Shown here piece by piece: positions 53,651 to 62,753 of a stretch of DNA of 64,000 nt. How positions within the stretch are numbered: the first letter of the stretch is position 1; every line of letters starts with the position of its first letter. The notes beneath the pieces were generated by a model. That model was not told the DNA's origin, ran no database searches, and saw nothing but the letters and a program-made list of their open reading frames with translations. This DNA is from Janthinobacterium agaricidamnosum NBRC 102515 = DSM 9628. Lineage in GTDB: Bacteria; Pseudomonadota; Gammaproteobacteria; Burkholderiales; Burkholderiaceae_D. A program made the translations under genes and the position numbers. The DNA lies in NCBI RefSeq assembly GCF_000723165.1, contig NZ_HG322949.1, forward strand, positions 4,639,711-4,703,710. The letters run 5' to 3'.

Positions 53651-55066
53651 TTACAGCGAGTAGTACATATCGAATTCAGCAGGATGCGTGGTCATGCGCA
53701 TGCGCTGCACGTCCTGCATTTTCAATTCGATGTAAGCGTCGATCATCGAATCGCTGAATACACCGCCGCGTGTCAGGAATTCGCGGTCCTTGTTCAGCGC
53801 ATCCAGCGCTTCTTCCAGCGAGGCGCAGACGGTAGGGATCAGTGCATCTTCCTCAGGCGGCAGATGGTACAGATCTTTCGATGCGGCTTCGCCCGGATGG
53901 ATCTTGTTGGCAACGCCGTCCAGGCCAGCCATCAGCAAGGCTGCGAAGCACAGGTATGGGTTGGCCAGTGGATCCGGGAAACGCGCTTCGACGCGGCGGC
54001 CTTTTGGATTGGCGACGTGCGGAATACGGATCGATGCGGAACGGTTCTTCGCCGAGTACGCCAGTTTTACTGGCGCTTCGTAGCCTGGCACCAGGCGTTT
54101 GTACGAGTTGGTGCCTGGGTTGGTGATCGCGTTCAAGGCCTTGGCGTGCTTGATGATGCCGCCGATATAGTACAGCGCGAAATCGGACAGGCCGGCATAA
54201 CCGTCGCCGGCGAACAGGTTTTTGCCATCTTTCCATACGGATTGATGCACGTGCATGCCGGAACCGTTGTCGCCAACGATAGGTTTAGGCATGAAGGTGG
54301 CGGTCTTGCCATAGCTGTGGGCCACGTTCCAGACCACGTATTTCAGGTTCTGGGTCCAGTCGGCGCGCTCGACCAGCGTCGAGAACTTGGTGCCGATTTC
54401 GTTTTGGCCAGCGCCAGCCACTTCGTGGTGGTGCACTTCGACCGGGATGCCCAGCGATTCCAGGATCAGGCACATTTCCGAACGCATGTCCTGGAAGCTG
54501 TCGACTGGAGGAACCGGGAAGTAGCCGCCCTTGACGGTAGGACGATGGCCGCTGTTGCCGCCTTCGATATCCTTGCCGGTCGACCAGGAACCTTCGTCGG
54601 AACCGATCTTGACGAAGCAGCCCGACATGTCGATTTTCCAGCGGACGTTGTCGAAGATAAAGAATTCTGGTTCTGGACCGAAATAAGCGGTGTCGCCGAT
54701 GCCGGACGATTTCAAGTACGCTTCAGCGCGCTTGGCGATCGAGCGCGGATCGCGGTCGTAACCCTTGCCGTCCGACGGTTCGATCACGTCGCACTGCATG
54801 AACAGGGTGGTTTCTTCCATGAACGGGTCGATGTTGGCCGTATTAGGATCTGGCATCAGCAGCATGTCCGAAGCTTCAATGCCTTTCCAGCCGGCGATCG
54901 ACGAACCGTCGAAAGCGTGACCGGATTCGAACTTGTCCATATCGAAGTGCGACACGGGAACCGTCACGTGCTGCTCTTTACCACGGGTATCGGCAAAGCG
55001 GAAATCAACGAATTTGACTTCGTTGTCTTTAACCATCTTCAAGACTTCTGCGGCTGTCATTGCCAT
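53651..55066 (-). CDS. glnA: Glutamine synthetase, type I
   Basis: The dodecameric enzyme that makes glutamine from glutamate and ammonia using ATP; 471 residues, standard for proteobacterial GSI. Visible blocks: beta-grasp opening [61 protein letters not shown] and, near residue 400, the adenylylation site LYHLPPEE with the regulatory Tyr used by GlnE. AGGAGATACGC precedes the ATG. Upstream are a sigma-54 promoter and NtrC-like sites; downstream, after a terminator, DUF4124-ntrB-ntrC. Confidence 0.98.
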   Translation of the reverse strand: MAMTAAEVLKMVKDNEVKFVDFRFADTRGKEQHVTVPVSHFDMDKFESGHAFDGSSIAGWKGIEASDMLLMPDPNTANIDPFMEETTLFMQCDVIEPSDGKGYDRDPRSIAKRAEAYLKSSGIGDTAYFGPEPEFFIFDNVRWKIDMSGCFVKIGSDEGSWSTGKDIEGGNSGHRPTVKGGYFPVPPVDSFQDMRSEMCLILESLGIPVEVHHHEVAGAGQNEIGTKFSTLVERADWTQNLKYVVWNVAHSYGKTATFMPKPIVGDNGSGMHVHQSVWKDGKNLFAGDGYAGLSDFALYYIGGIIKHAKALNAITNPGTNSYKRLVPGYEAPVKLAYSAKNRSASIRIPHVANPKGRRVEARFPDPLANPYLCFAALLMAGLDGVANKIHPGEAASKDLYHLPPEEDALIPTVCASLEEALDALNKDREFLTRGGVFSDSMIDAYIELKMQDVQRMRMTTHPAEFDMYYSL

Positions 55067-55170
55067 GCGTATCTCCTAAATGAATGTGGGGTGAGCCGAC
55101 CAAGTGCTTCCGGGTTGTTAATGCAGCACGAAGCAAACATTGCGTGCGACCAAAACTCAAACGAAATGAT

Positions 55171-55186
55171 AGCAGATTCCATGCCA
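55171..55186 (-). promoter_or_regulatory. Sigma-54 promoter of glnA
   Basis: On the minus strand TGGCATGGAATCTGCT matches the sigma-54 consensus at nearly all conserved positions, with GG and GC 10 bases apart. It lies about 105 bases before the glnA ATG. Its regulator NtrC is encoded in the same block. Confidence 0.75.
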
Positions 55187-55250
55187 GCTTCTGGCAGCTT
55201 CTGGCAAACTTCAGGGATGGCGGCAACTGCCTGAAAATACTGGCCTATTT

Positions 55251-55312
55251 TTGCACCAGGATATTTTCCGCACCAATTTGCACCGCATCAGAATTGCACT
55301 AAACAAGTGCGG
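55251..55312. promoter_or_regulatory. NtrC-like enhancer sites upstream of glnA
   Basis: The clearest site is the palindrome GCACT-AAACA-AGTGC at 55296-55310 inside TTGCACTAAACAAGTGCGG. Further half sites TTGCACC (55251) and GCACCAATTTGCACC (about 55270-55284) lie between it and the promoter. They are 80-140 bases upstream of the -12/-24 elements, the usual enhancer distance for NtrC. Confidence 0.65.
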
Positions 55313-55371
55313 AAAACGAATAACGCACTATTATTGTGCATTTTTGAAGAAAGTCGACAAAATGCAAGGCC

Positions 55372-55395
55372 ATGGTGCAAAGCTTCGCGCACCAT
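55372..55395. promoter_or_regulatory. Inverted repeat before the rhodanese gene
   Basis: ATGGTGC and GCACCAT, 7-base arms separated by 10 bases, lie just upstream of a perfect -10 box TATAAT (55406-55411) that would serve the rhodanese gene. The half sites are like those near glnA, so NtrC or another regulator could bind and repress here. Confidence 0.4.
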
Positions 55396-55442
55396 CGTCA
55401 CGCACTATAATTGATTGATCCATCCACCAACCGGAGAGCACC

Positions 55443-55907
55443 ATGACTAGCAGCAACGACATCCTGGCCGCCGCACATGATCGCGGCGTGGCAGCCGCCA
55501 CGCCGTACGCCGGCGCCGTCACGCCACAAGAGGCCTACGCCTTGCTGCAAGCCGACAGCAACGTCAAATTGATCGACGTGCGCACCAATGCCGAGCGCGA
55601 CTGGATCGGCCGGCCGGCCATCGCCGAAGCCCAGCATGGTGCGGTGCAATGGAGCACTTACCCGGGCGGCGTCGCCAATCCCGACTTCCTGGCGCAACTG
55701 GCGGCCAGCGCCACCCACGATCAGGTGCTGCTGTTCCTGTGCCGCTCCGGCGTGCGCTCGCGCCACGCCGCCAGGCTGGCCACCGAAAACGGCTACCGGC
55801 ATTGCTACGATATCCTGGAAGGCTTCGAAGGCGACAAGGATGAACATGGCCACCGCAAGCATGTCGGCGGCTGGTGCAAGGCGGAGTTACCTTGGCTGGG
55901 CGCTTGA
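55443..55907 (+). CDS. Single-domain rhodanese-like sulfurtransferase
   Basis: A 154-residue cytoplasmic rhodanese. The domain starts near residue 25 (VTPQEAYALLQ), with LIDVRTNAERDWIGRP and the active-site loop CRSGVRS beginning at Cys100, and a conserved C-terminal GHRKHVGGWCKAELPW. The CRSGVRS loop fits thiosulfate sulfurtransferase or persulfide carrier proteins. GGAGAG precedes the ATG. Divergent from glnA across a 376-base region; a -10 box TATAAT is 32 bases upstream. No sulfur-metabolism genes adjoin. Confidence 0.92.
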   Translation: MTSSNDILAAAHDRGVAAATPYAGAVTPQEAYALLQADSNVKLIDVRTNAERDWIGRPAIAEAQHGAVQWSTYPGGVANPDFLAQLAASATHDQVLLFLCRSGVRSRHAARLATENGYRHCYDILEGFEGDKDEHGHRKHVGGWCKAELPWLGA

Positions 55908-55947
55908 AGATGTAGGGTTTTTTTCCCTTCATGGCCAACTGAACCCA

Positions 55948-57318
55948 TCACACCACCTGCACGCCGTCCGGCACCGGATGGCCCTGCAAGCTGAAGATGC
56001 GCTTGCGGACAAAATTGATATGGCTGCGCAAGGCGTACAAGCTGTCGGCGAACGAGAGCGGGATCGAGATCTGGTTGACCAGCTCCTCGATCTGGTCCAG
56101 GCGTTTCAATTGCTCCGCATAAATCTCGCTGCGCTGCGCCCCTGCCGCTTGCTCCAGCGCCTGCTCGACGCTGCGCAACTGGCCGTACCAGCGGTACAGC
56201 CGCGAACGGATGCGCCACACGTACAGCGGCGGCACCACGCGCGACAGCGGCAGTATCAACGCGCCCAGCGCCACCACCAGCACCCACATGCGGTCGAAGA
56301 AATTGGCTAGCCAGAAACTCATATAGCGCTGCAGCATAGGCGGACCATCCTTGTAATACTTGGCCGCCTCGCGCGCCACCGGTATCTCGGTATAACGCGG
56401 CGACGGAAATTGGCCTTGCTGCTGGAACCAGCCGGTGCCGCCGTGGATCTGTCCGGCGGCTTGCACGAACAGGTCGATCAGCGCCGGATGCACGTCTTCG
56501 CGCGCCACCAGCGTGGCGGTCGGCGCGATCAAATGATAATCCTGGGCCGGCAAGTCGCGCCCCAGGTCGACGATGCCGCGCGGCAGCACCACATGGGTCA
56601 GGAATGGCAAGCGGCGCGTGTAGGCCTCGGCCTGCACAAAGTCGAACAGCTTGATGCCCGGGGTTTGCAGCAGCATCTGGATCAGCGGCGCTTCCGGTGC
56701 GGAACTGAAGACCAGGCCGTCGATGCGTCCTTCCAGCAATTCCACCGTGGCCGGCGTGTTTTGCAGCGTGCTGACGCTCAAATCCTTCGCTTCGACGCCG
56801 TTCACCGCCAGCACTTGCCGGAACAATCCCGGCACGCCGGTGCCTTCCGGCCCCAGGTTGATCTTCAAGCCCTTCAATTGCGTCAACTGGGTGACGGCCA
56901 GATCTTCGCGCAGGAACAGCCAGACCGGTTCGGTGAACAGGCTGCCCAGCGAAATCAGGCCGCGCCGTTCGGCTTCCTGCTGTTCGGTCGAACCGCTTTG
57001 CACAAACGCGATATCGACCGCGCCCTGGTTCAGCCGCTGCAAATTTTCCAGCGATCCCAGCGACGGTTTTAAGGCCACCTTGATGCCGTGCCGGGCCAGC
57101 GCGGCCGCGTATTTCTTGCCGAATTCTTCGTAGGCGCTGTTTTCCTGGCCGGTCGACAAGGTCACCTGTTTCGGCGGCGCCGGGTCGACCAGCCAGTACG
57201 CGAGGCCGCAAATGGCGGCAATCAGCAAGATGGTCGGCCCCGCCGTGACCAGCAGGTCGCGCAAGGAAAAGCGGCTGAACGCCAGGATTTTGGACATGGT
57301 GCGGTGCATAGGTTTCAT
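55948..57318 (-). CDS. Membrane-anchored TAXI-family TRAP solute-binding protein
   Basis: A TAXI-family solute-binding protein of about 456 residues from the ATG at 57318 (the frame opens at a TTG at 57339). A non-cleaved-looking N-terminal membrane segment (ILLIAAICGLAYWLV) is followed by the binding domain (VTLSTGQENSAYEEFGKKYAAAL, KINLGPEGTGVPGLFRQVL), then a second membrane segment (VLVVALGALILPLSRVVPPLYVW) and a cytoplasmic coiled-coil tail of about 90 residues. Normal TAXI proteins are free in the periplasm and serve a fused DctQM permease; none is encoded nearby. The anchored form may act as a sensor or scaffold rather than a transporter part; that is inference. Confidence 0.85.
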   Translation of the reverse strand: MKPMHRTMSKILAFSRFSLRDLLVTAGPTILLIAAICGLAYWLVDPAPPKQVTLSTGQENSAYEEFGKKYAAALARHGIKVALKPSLGSLENLQRLNQGAVDIAFVQSGSTEQQEAERRGLISLGSLFTEPVWLFLREDLAVTQLTQLKGLKINLGPEGTGVPGLFRQVLAVNGVEAKDLSVSTLQNTPATVELLEGRIDGLVFSSAPEAPLIQMLLQTPGIKLFDFVQAEAYTRRLPFLTHVVLPRGIVDLGRDLPAQDYHLIAPTATLVAREDVHPALIDLFVQAAGQIHGGTGWFQQQGQFPSPRYTEIPVAREAAKYYKDGPPMLQRYMSFWLANFFDRMWVLVVALGALILPLSRVVPPLYVWRIRSRLYRWYGQLRSVEQALEQAAGAQRSEIYAEQLKRLDQIEELVNQISIPLSFADSLYALRSHINFVRKRIFSLQGHPVPDGVQVV

Positions 57319-57424
57319 GGCTACACACGATGCCAACAATTATTCAACTATGCAAGGACGATTAACGCAGACAGCGCCACATCACTTGAGATACAGTATA
57401 TAAAAACCATCACGGGAGAACATT

Positions 57425-58048
57425 GTGTTAAAAATTCTGGGCAAGGCGGCATCCATCAATGTGCGCAAGGTGTTGTGGACTTGTGAAGAAATCGGCGTCC
57501 CGTTCGAGCGCGAAGACTGGGGCGCGGGTTTTCGCTCGACCGGCGAAGCGTCGTTCGTGCAATTGAATCCGAATGCGATGGTGCCGGTGATCCTGGATGA
57601 CGATTTTGTGTTGTGGGAATCGAATGCGATTTGCCGCTACCTGAGCGCCCGCCACGGCCGCGACGACTTGCTGCCGGCCGAGCCGAAAGCGCGCGCGCTG
57701 GTCGAGCAATGGATGGACTGGCAATTAGCCGACTTGAACAATTCCTGGCGTTACGCCTTCATGTCGCTGGTAAAGAACAGCCCGGCCCACCAGGATCCGG
57801 CCGATCTGGCGGCCGGCGTGGCCAACTGGAACAAGCATATCGGCATCCTGGAGCGCCACTTGGCGCAGGGGCGCGCATTTGTCGCCGGCGACAGTTTTAC
57901 GCTGGCCGACGTGGTGCTGGGACTGTCGGTCAACCGCTGGCTGATGACGCCGATCACGCGGCCGGACGCGCCGGCGGTGGCGGCCTATTACGAGCGCCTG
58001 AGCAAGCGCCCGGGCTTCCTCGAATATGGCCGCAACGGCCTGCCCTGA
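57425..58048 (+). CDS. Glutathione S-transferase family protein
   Basis: A 207-residue cytoplasmic GST. The N-terminal thioredoxin-fold domain has KILGKAASINVRKVLWTCEEIGVPFEREDWG with the SxN motif that activates glutathione, then MVPVILDDDFVLWESNAICRYL, the glutathione gamma-glutamyl site (ES). The C-terminal helical domain contains the N-capping region LADVVLGLSVNRW. The start is a GTG with GGGAGAA seven bases upstream. Substrate unknown; divergent from the TAXI gene and convergent with the penicillin-binding protein. Confidence 0.92.
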   Translation: MLKILGKAASINVRKVLWTCEEIGVPFEREDWGAGFRSTGEASFVQLNPNAMVPVILDDDFVLWESNAICRYLSARHGRDDLLPAEPKARALVEQWMDWQLADLNNSWRYAFMSLVKNSPAHQDPADLAAGVANWNKHIGILERHLAQGRAFVAGDSFTLADVVLGLSVNRWLMTPITRPDAPAVAAYYERLSKRPGFLEYGRNGLP

Positions 58049-58072
58049 ACGTCTTGTCAAGCGCTCAGGACT

Positions 58073-61000
58073 TTATTTGCCGCACTGCTGCAGCGCAGTG
58101 TCGGCACTGGCCGGCGGTTCGATCAGCGGCATCAGGCTCGGCGCCAGCACCACCAGCAATTGCACCGGCAGCGCGCTGGTGAAATCGTAGTTCTTCGATT
58201 CCGGGCCGCGCACATACGCGGTCATGCTGCCAAAGAAACGTTCGCCGATGTTGAACACAAACGTCGCCGAGCGGTTCACATAACGCGACTCGATCAAGCG
58301 TCCGCCGGCGCCGTACACGTCGAAACGCTGGTCGCCGGTACCGGTCTTGCCGCCCACCGGAATCACGCTGCCGTCCGCTTGCACGAAGGCGTTCTTGACG
58401 CGCTTGGCGGTGCCGTCCGACACCACTTCGCGGATCGCGCTGGCCACCGCGCGCGCCACCTCCGGCGCCAGCACCTGTTCGCCCAACACCTTGTCGCTGC
58501 GCTTGACGGTGGTGTCGTACGGCGTGCCGGGCGCGAAATGCAGCGAGTCGATGCGCTGGCCCGGCTTGCGCACGCCGCCGTTGATGATGATGCCCATCAA
58601 TTCGGCCAGCGCCGCCGGCCGGTCGGCCGAAGCGCCCAGCGTGGTCGCGTACGACGGCACCAGCGAATCGAATGGATAGCCCATCTTTTTCCACTGGCGG
58701 TGGATTTCGAGGAAGGCTTCGACTTCCAGCAAGCCGGCGATGCGCCGGTCCTGCGCATGCTTGCGGTGCGTATTGAACAGCCATTTATAGACTTCCTGGC
58801 GCTCCTTCTCGCTGGCCGCGACCATTTGCGTCAGCGTCGACCCTTCGTGGGTGCGCAAATAAGCGACCATCCACAATTCCAGCGGATGCACATTGGCCAG
58901 GTAGCCGCGGTCGGCCAGCGACCAGTTTTCCATCGCATATTGCTGGTACATCCTGGCGATGCGTTCCGGCGGCACTTCGTTTTGCGACGGCAAGTTGGCG
59001 CCGAGGAAGGCGGCAAATTGCTCCAGGCTGGCTTGCGGCGCGATGCTGCGATAAATATTGGCCAGCCGCACCGGCGTCGGCCGTATGCTGGCCAGCAAGA
59101 TTTTCTCTTGCTCGTCGACGCTCTTGCCCTTGTATTTCTGGTAGAAGCGGTGCAGGAATTCGCGCCCTTCCTTGTCGGCGAAACGGCTCAGGTATTCGGC
59201 CCGGCGCGGATCGTCGGCATCGGCCAGCAACGACGCCGACGAGGTCGGCGACTGGAACATGTAGAAGCGCGCCACGTCGCGCATCAGGCGCACGAACACC
59301 AGGTTGGTCGACTGGCGCAGCGCCTGCTGCACGGTCAGGATGCGGCTGTCGTCCAGTTTCGAGAAGTTGCCGAAATGATGCAAGCCGCCGCCGGTGAAAA
59401 AACCCTCGCCCGGATTGCCGGAATATTTGCGCTCCATCGCCGCCGCCAGCATGGCCGGCAAATTGCGTGCCGCGCCGACCGGAAGCGCCTTGAAGTAAGC
59501 GATCGCCCACAGCGAAATCATGTCTTTCGGGTCGACCACGGCCTGGTTCAACTGGACCCCATCCATGCCGCCATACCGCTTGTGCAACTGATCGACGATA
59601 TCCAGGTAACTGACCAGCGTGCGCAACTTGGCGGTCGAGCCGAGGTCGAGCTTGGCGCCGTCGTTGATGTCGAGCGGCTGGTCGAAATTATCGGTTTGCA
59701 GGCGCAAATAATTGACCTTGTCGCCCTTTTCCAGCAAGGTGAAGCTGTACACCACATTGGCCGGATCGCCATTGCCCAGCATGCCCTTGCCGGTCAGGCC
59801 GGCCTTCTTGGCCACTTCCGGATCGCGCAATTCACGCAAGACCGATGTGACGGCCTTTTGCGCCTGCGCATCGAGCGTGCTGACCACATCCAGGTCGAGC
59901 CGATCGAGGTTATACAAGCGATTGTCTCCCAGCAAGCCGGCCAAATGGTTGCGCACCGCGTTAGACGCCTTGCGCGACACAAACGATGTCGAGGCTTCGG
60001 ACGGCACCGCGATCGACGCGGCCGGGTGCAGTTTTTGCGCCAGCGCCAGGTCGCGCAATTGCGGCGTGATGATGCCGGCCTGCGCCAGCAGCCGCAAATG
60101 GCTGTTGGCCAGCACTTCCAGGTCTTCATCGCCGGCGCCCAGGTAATGCGACGGACGGCGCTGCGCGATCAGCAGGCTGAGCGCCTGCTTGTAGGCCAGC
60201 GCGGCGGCCGGCTGGTCCAGCTTGCCTTTCAAATCACGGCTTACTTCGGCGAAATCGCGGCCGTACCAGACCCACATGCCGTCGCCGATGCCATTGACTT
60301 CGCCGTAGCCGGTCTTGGCCGACAGCGGCACGGTATTCAGGTAATCGACGACGATCTGGCGCCGCGCTTCGGTGGTGTCTTCGCCGCCCTGGTAGGCGCG
60401 CAAGCTGGCTGAAATCATTTGCAGCAGCTTGTCCTTCATCGAATTGGTGCGGCCGTCTTCCGAATGGCGGTATTTTTCGATCTGGGTCGCCAGCGTGCTG
60501 CCGCCGCCGCCGCGATGGCCGCCGAACAGGTTCAATGCCTTGTCCAGCACCGCCTTGCTGAGGCGGTCCCATTCGACCGCCGGATTGCGTTTCGGATAGC
60601 GGGTATCGAGCAACTCGCGGTTTTCAATGAACAGCAGGCTTTGCACCAGGATCGGCGGGGTATCCTTGAAATCGCTGTAGATGCGTTCCGGATAGCGCGC
60701 GGTGAACAGCGGCTGGGCGCGGCAATCGAGGATATCCAGGCCGATCCGGGTTTTCTCGCGGTAAGTGGCGAACAGGCCCATGTCGGCCAGTTGCACCATC
60801 TTCGGCGAAAAACGCGCTTGCGACGTGACTTCGTAATCGCGGTTTTTCAGCTTGGCCAGATAGTCGGGCAAGTTGGCATAACCGAGACGCTCGTCGTACG
60901 GGCTGTTTTGCGGGAAACGGATCAATGCGGCGGGACTGGCGCCCGGCTCGACCTTGTACTGCAGTTTTTCGACCAGCGTCGTGAAAAACTCGGCCTGCAA

Positions 61001-61195
61001 GGTCGAGGTGCGCATTTCATGCACGCCCCATAGCCCGGCCCCGGCCAGCAAGGCGACCAGCAGGCCGAACAGCGCCCACTTGGTGCGCCGGAAGCGCTTG
61101 CGCTTCGGCGGCGGATTATCAGGCGCCGCCGAGGAAGCCAGGTCGGCGTCCGTGGCGGCTTGGGCGTGGGCCAGATGTGCGCCTTGTTCTGTCAT
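58073..61195 (-). CDS. Class A penicillin-binding protein (transglycosylase/transpeptidase)
   Basis: A 1040-residue bifunctional peptidoglycan synthase. A basic cytoplasmic tail and one membrane segment (residues 39-57) are followed by a glycosyltransferase 51 domain (FIENREL at about 189-195 with the likely catalytic Glu191; GGGGSTLATQIEKYRHS at 229-245). Then comes a transpeptidase domain with the nucleophile motif STAK at 520-523 and KTGT at 950-953. The family usually has 750-850 residues; extra length lies between the two domains and in the transpeptidase domain. It does not match PBP1a, 1b or 1c ordering closely and is probably an accessory class A enzyme. Monocistronic. Confidence 0.88.
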   Translation of the reverse strand: MTEQGAHLAHAQAATDADLASSAAPDNPPPKRKRFRRTKWALFGLLVALLAGAGLWGVHEMRTSTLQAEFFTTLVEKLQYKVEPGASPAALIRFPQNSPYDERLGYANLPDYLAKLKNRDYEVTSQARFSPKMVQLADMGLFATYREKTRIGLDILDCRAQPLFTARYPERIYSDFKDTPPILVQSLLFIENRELLDTRYPKRNPAVEWDRLSKAVLDKALNLFGGHRGGGGSTLATQIEKYRHSEDGRTNSMKDKLLQMISASLRAYQGGEDTTEARRQIVVDYLNTVPLSAKTGYGEVNGIGDGMWVWYGRDFAEVSRDLKGKLDQPAAALAYKQALSLLIAQRRPSHYLGAGDEDLEVLANSHLRLLAQAGIITPQLRDLALAQKLHPAASIAVPSEASTSFVSRKASNAVRNHLAGLLGDNRLYNLDRLDLDVVSTLDAQAQKAVTSVLRELRDPEVAKKAGLTGKGMLGNGDPANVVYSFTLLEKGDKVNYLRLQTDNFDQPLDINDGAKLDLGSTAKLRTLVSYLDIVDQLHKRYGGMDGVQLNQAVVDPKDMISLWAIAYFKALPVGAARNLPAMLAAAMERKYSGNPGEGFFTGGGLHHFGNFSKLDDSRILTVQQALRQSTNLVFVRLMRDVARFYMFQSPTSSASLLADADDPRRAEYLSRFADKEGREFLHRFYQKYKGKSVDEQEKILLASIRPTPVRLANIYRSIAPQASLEQFAAFLGANLPSQNEVPPERIARMYQQYAMENWSLADRGYLANVHPLELWMVAYLRTHEGSTLTQMVAASEKERQEVYKWLFNTHRKHAQDRRIAGLLEVEAFLEIHRQWKKMGYPFDSLVPSYATTLGASADRPAALAELMGIIINGGVRKPGQRIDSLHFAPGTPYDTTVKRSDKVLGEQVLAPEVARAVASAIREVVSDGTAKRVKNAFVQADGSVIPVGGKTGTGDQRFDVYGAGGRLIESRYVNRSATFVFNIGERFFGSMTAYVRGPESKNYDFTSALPVQLLVVLAPSLMPLIEPPASADTALQQCGK

Positions 61196-61821
61196 GGATG
61201 CGGTCAGTAATTGTTACGGTGAATGCTCGCTGCACTGCCTTGTACACTGTGCCGCCACGCACTCTCAAGCCACCTCGAAAAACCGTCGCGAGCAAGCTCA
61301 ATGCCGGGTCGAGTAGCGCAGCTGTGCGCAGGTACAGCGAGCAACGCAGGCCCGGCAGTGGGCTGCGCAGCAGGTTTTTCGAGGTGCCACCAAGGTTGCG
61401 TTCGGCGCATGCTTCCATTCCACCACATCGGCGTGCAAGCGACAGGTGAGCACGCATAAAAACCTTGCTTCAGTTAAGATTTTCGCAAAAAAACAACGGC
61501 TACGCCATGGCAAGCGTACACAGCAAGGAAAAGTTGAGCCTGGGAAGAATAATTTGCCGGCCGGATAGCGGCCCGAAAAAGCGCCGCGCACTCCTTGCCG
61601 CGCATCCGGTTCTGTCCGTCATTACTTCACAATTATTTTCTACGGCCTGCTGATACGTTTTTATTGATACAGCCCTATGTATCCATTAAAAAATCAGCAT
61701 GCTGTCTTACTTTCAATTGAAAATCAATAATAAAAATTCGTGAATACAATTTCACAATTATTTAATTTACAAAATTACCTAACTGAAACAGTGGAATATC
61801 CATGAAAGCGCGGCAAACGAT
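61196..61821. other. Intergenic region with nested inverted repeats
   Basis: About 625 bases with no convincing gene. The left part is GC-rich and contains the nested inverted repeat at 61271-61386. The right part (61640-61800) is strongly AT-rich, marking the border of the type VI effector island. Confidence 0.5.
61271..61386. repeat. Nested inverted-repeat element
   Basis: Outer arms CACCTCGAAAAACC (61271-61284) and GGTTTTTCGAGGTG (61373-61386) are perfect 14-base inverses. Inside are TGCCGGG/CCCGGCA (61302-61308 and 61351-61357) and a small hairpin GCGCA-GCTG-TGCGC near 61316-61329. The whole 116-base unit could fold into one branched RNA or cruciform. It might be a small mobile element or a non-coding RNA upstream of the penicillin-binding protein gene. 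Confidence 0.55.
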
Positions 61822-62099
61822 ATGTCATGCGACCTGATCGCCACGATTTCCTCCGCGCTGGCGGCATACGGCAGCGCGACGCGGCTGTATGTATTGGCGC
61901 TTGATCATGGCGCTGCCGACGGCTTGCTGATCGAAGCGTTCGACGACGGGCAAGTCCACCCAATTAGCTCGCGCGATCTCATATCGTCTTGTCGCTCCAG
62001 GCCGGGATCGCACCGACCTCCCTGCCCGGCCAGGCTGCATGTCGGCCTGGCCGACGACAGCCGTTTCGACAAGGTCGGCGCTAGCGGTCAATCAAAATG
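61822..62099 (+). pseudogene. Broken VgrG N-terminus
   Basis: The frame from 61822 reads MSCDLIATISSALAAYGSATRLYVLAL ... GLLIEAF, like the start of type VI VgrG spike proteins of this bacterial group. At about 61983 the VgrG-like sequence jumps frame (VLSLQAGIAPTSLPGQAA) and at about 62036 it returns to the first frame (LHVGLADDSRF), so two compensating indels scramble some 17 residues. Soon after, the resemblance stops and the frame ends at 62099, about 90 codons into a protein normally of 600-900 residues. It is therefore a truncated relic, though it could still be translated as a 92-residue peptide. Just before the DUF3304 and DUF2235 genes, where vgrG is expected. Confidence 0.7.
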
Positions 62100-62129
62100 A
62101 AGCAATCTATCCCGGAAAAGGAATCTGTC

Positions 62130-62753
62130 ATGCTGCTTGTTAAGTACCGCAGTGCCCTGGTTCTGGCGGCTGCCTTATCCGCCGCCACATCTGCCGCGAT
62201 GGCAGGCGGCATCCAGTCGCTCAATTACTCGTCGCGCGAGGTTGGCTATATCGCCGTGGAAAATCCCGGCAACACCAACAGCGGCGGCGGTGGCGATGCG
62301 CTCAATCCATATTCCGGGGGCGGCACGATTTGCTGCTTCGAGGTTCCGGAAAAATGGCATCCGGACTTGCAAGTCGTGGTGGCCTATCAGTTTTATCCTG
62401 ATCCGACCATGCACAGGGAAACCGTTACTATTCCACCGTATCCGAAAGGCGAGGCCGGCGACATATGGCTGATTGTGTATGAGGACAGCAGTGTCGGCGC
62501 GGTGGTGTCGAAATATGGTCCCAGCTTGCCGGAATGGCCGGGGAAAATCAAAGGCTATCCGGTGCCGTCGAAGGAGTATCGGATGAAGTTGCGCCAGGAA
62601 AAAATAAAGAGAGAGAAGGATTGGCTACACGCTATGGAGAGAGGGCTTCAAGGCGATACCAGTGATTTATCAACTATGGAGTTGGAGAGATTGAAATCAG
62701 CAATTGAGTCGAAGAAAAAAACCATTCAATACTTGGAAGGGCGTAATCCATGA
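62130..62753 (+). CDS. DUF3304 protein, putative periplasmic partner of the T6SS lipase
   Basis: A 207-residue protein from the ATG at 62130, preceded by AAAGGA; the frame extends to 62097 without a ribosome-binding site. A signal peptide (LVLAAALSAATSAAMA) is followed by the DUF3304 pattern: LNYSSREVGYIAVENPGN, a glycine-rich stretch, GGTICCFEVPEKWHPDL and VTIPPYP. The C-terminal 60 residues are highly charged and helical. Such proteins are found beside type VI lipase effectors, often several in a row, and are candidates for periplasmic immunity. Its stop codon overlaps the start of the lipase gene (ATGA), so both are made together. Immunity function is inference from position. Confidence 0.75.
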   Translation: MLLVKYRSALVLAAALSAATSAAMAGGIQSLNYSSREVGYIAVENPGNTNSGGGGDALNPYSGGGTICCFEVPEKWHPDLQVVVAYQFYPDPTMHRETVTIPPYPKGEAGDIWLIVYEDSSVGAVVSKYGPSLPEWPGKIKGYPVPSKEYRMKLRQEKIKREKDWLHAMERGLQGDTSDLSTMELERLKSAIESKKKTIQYLEGRNP

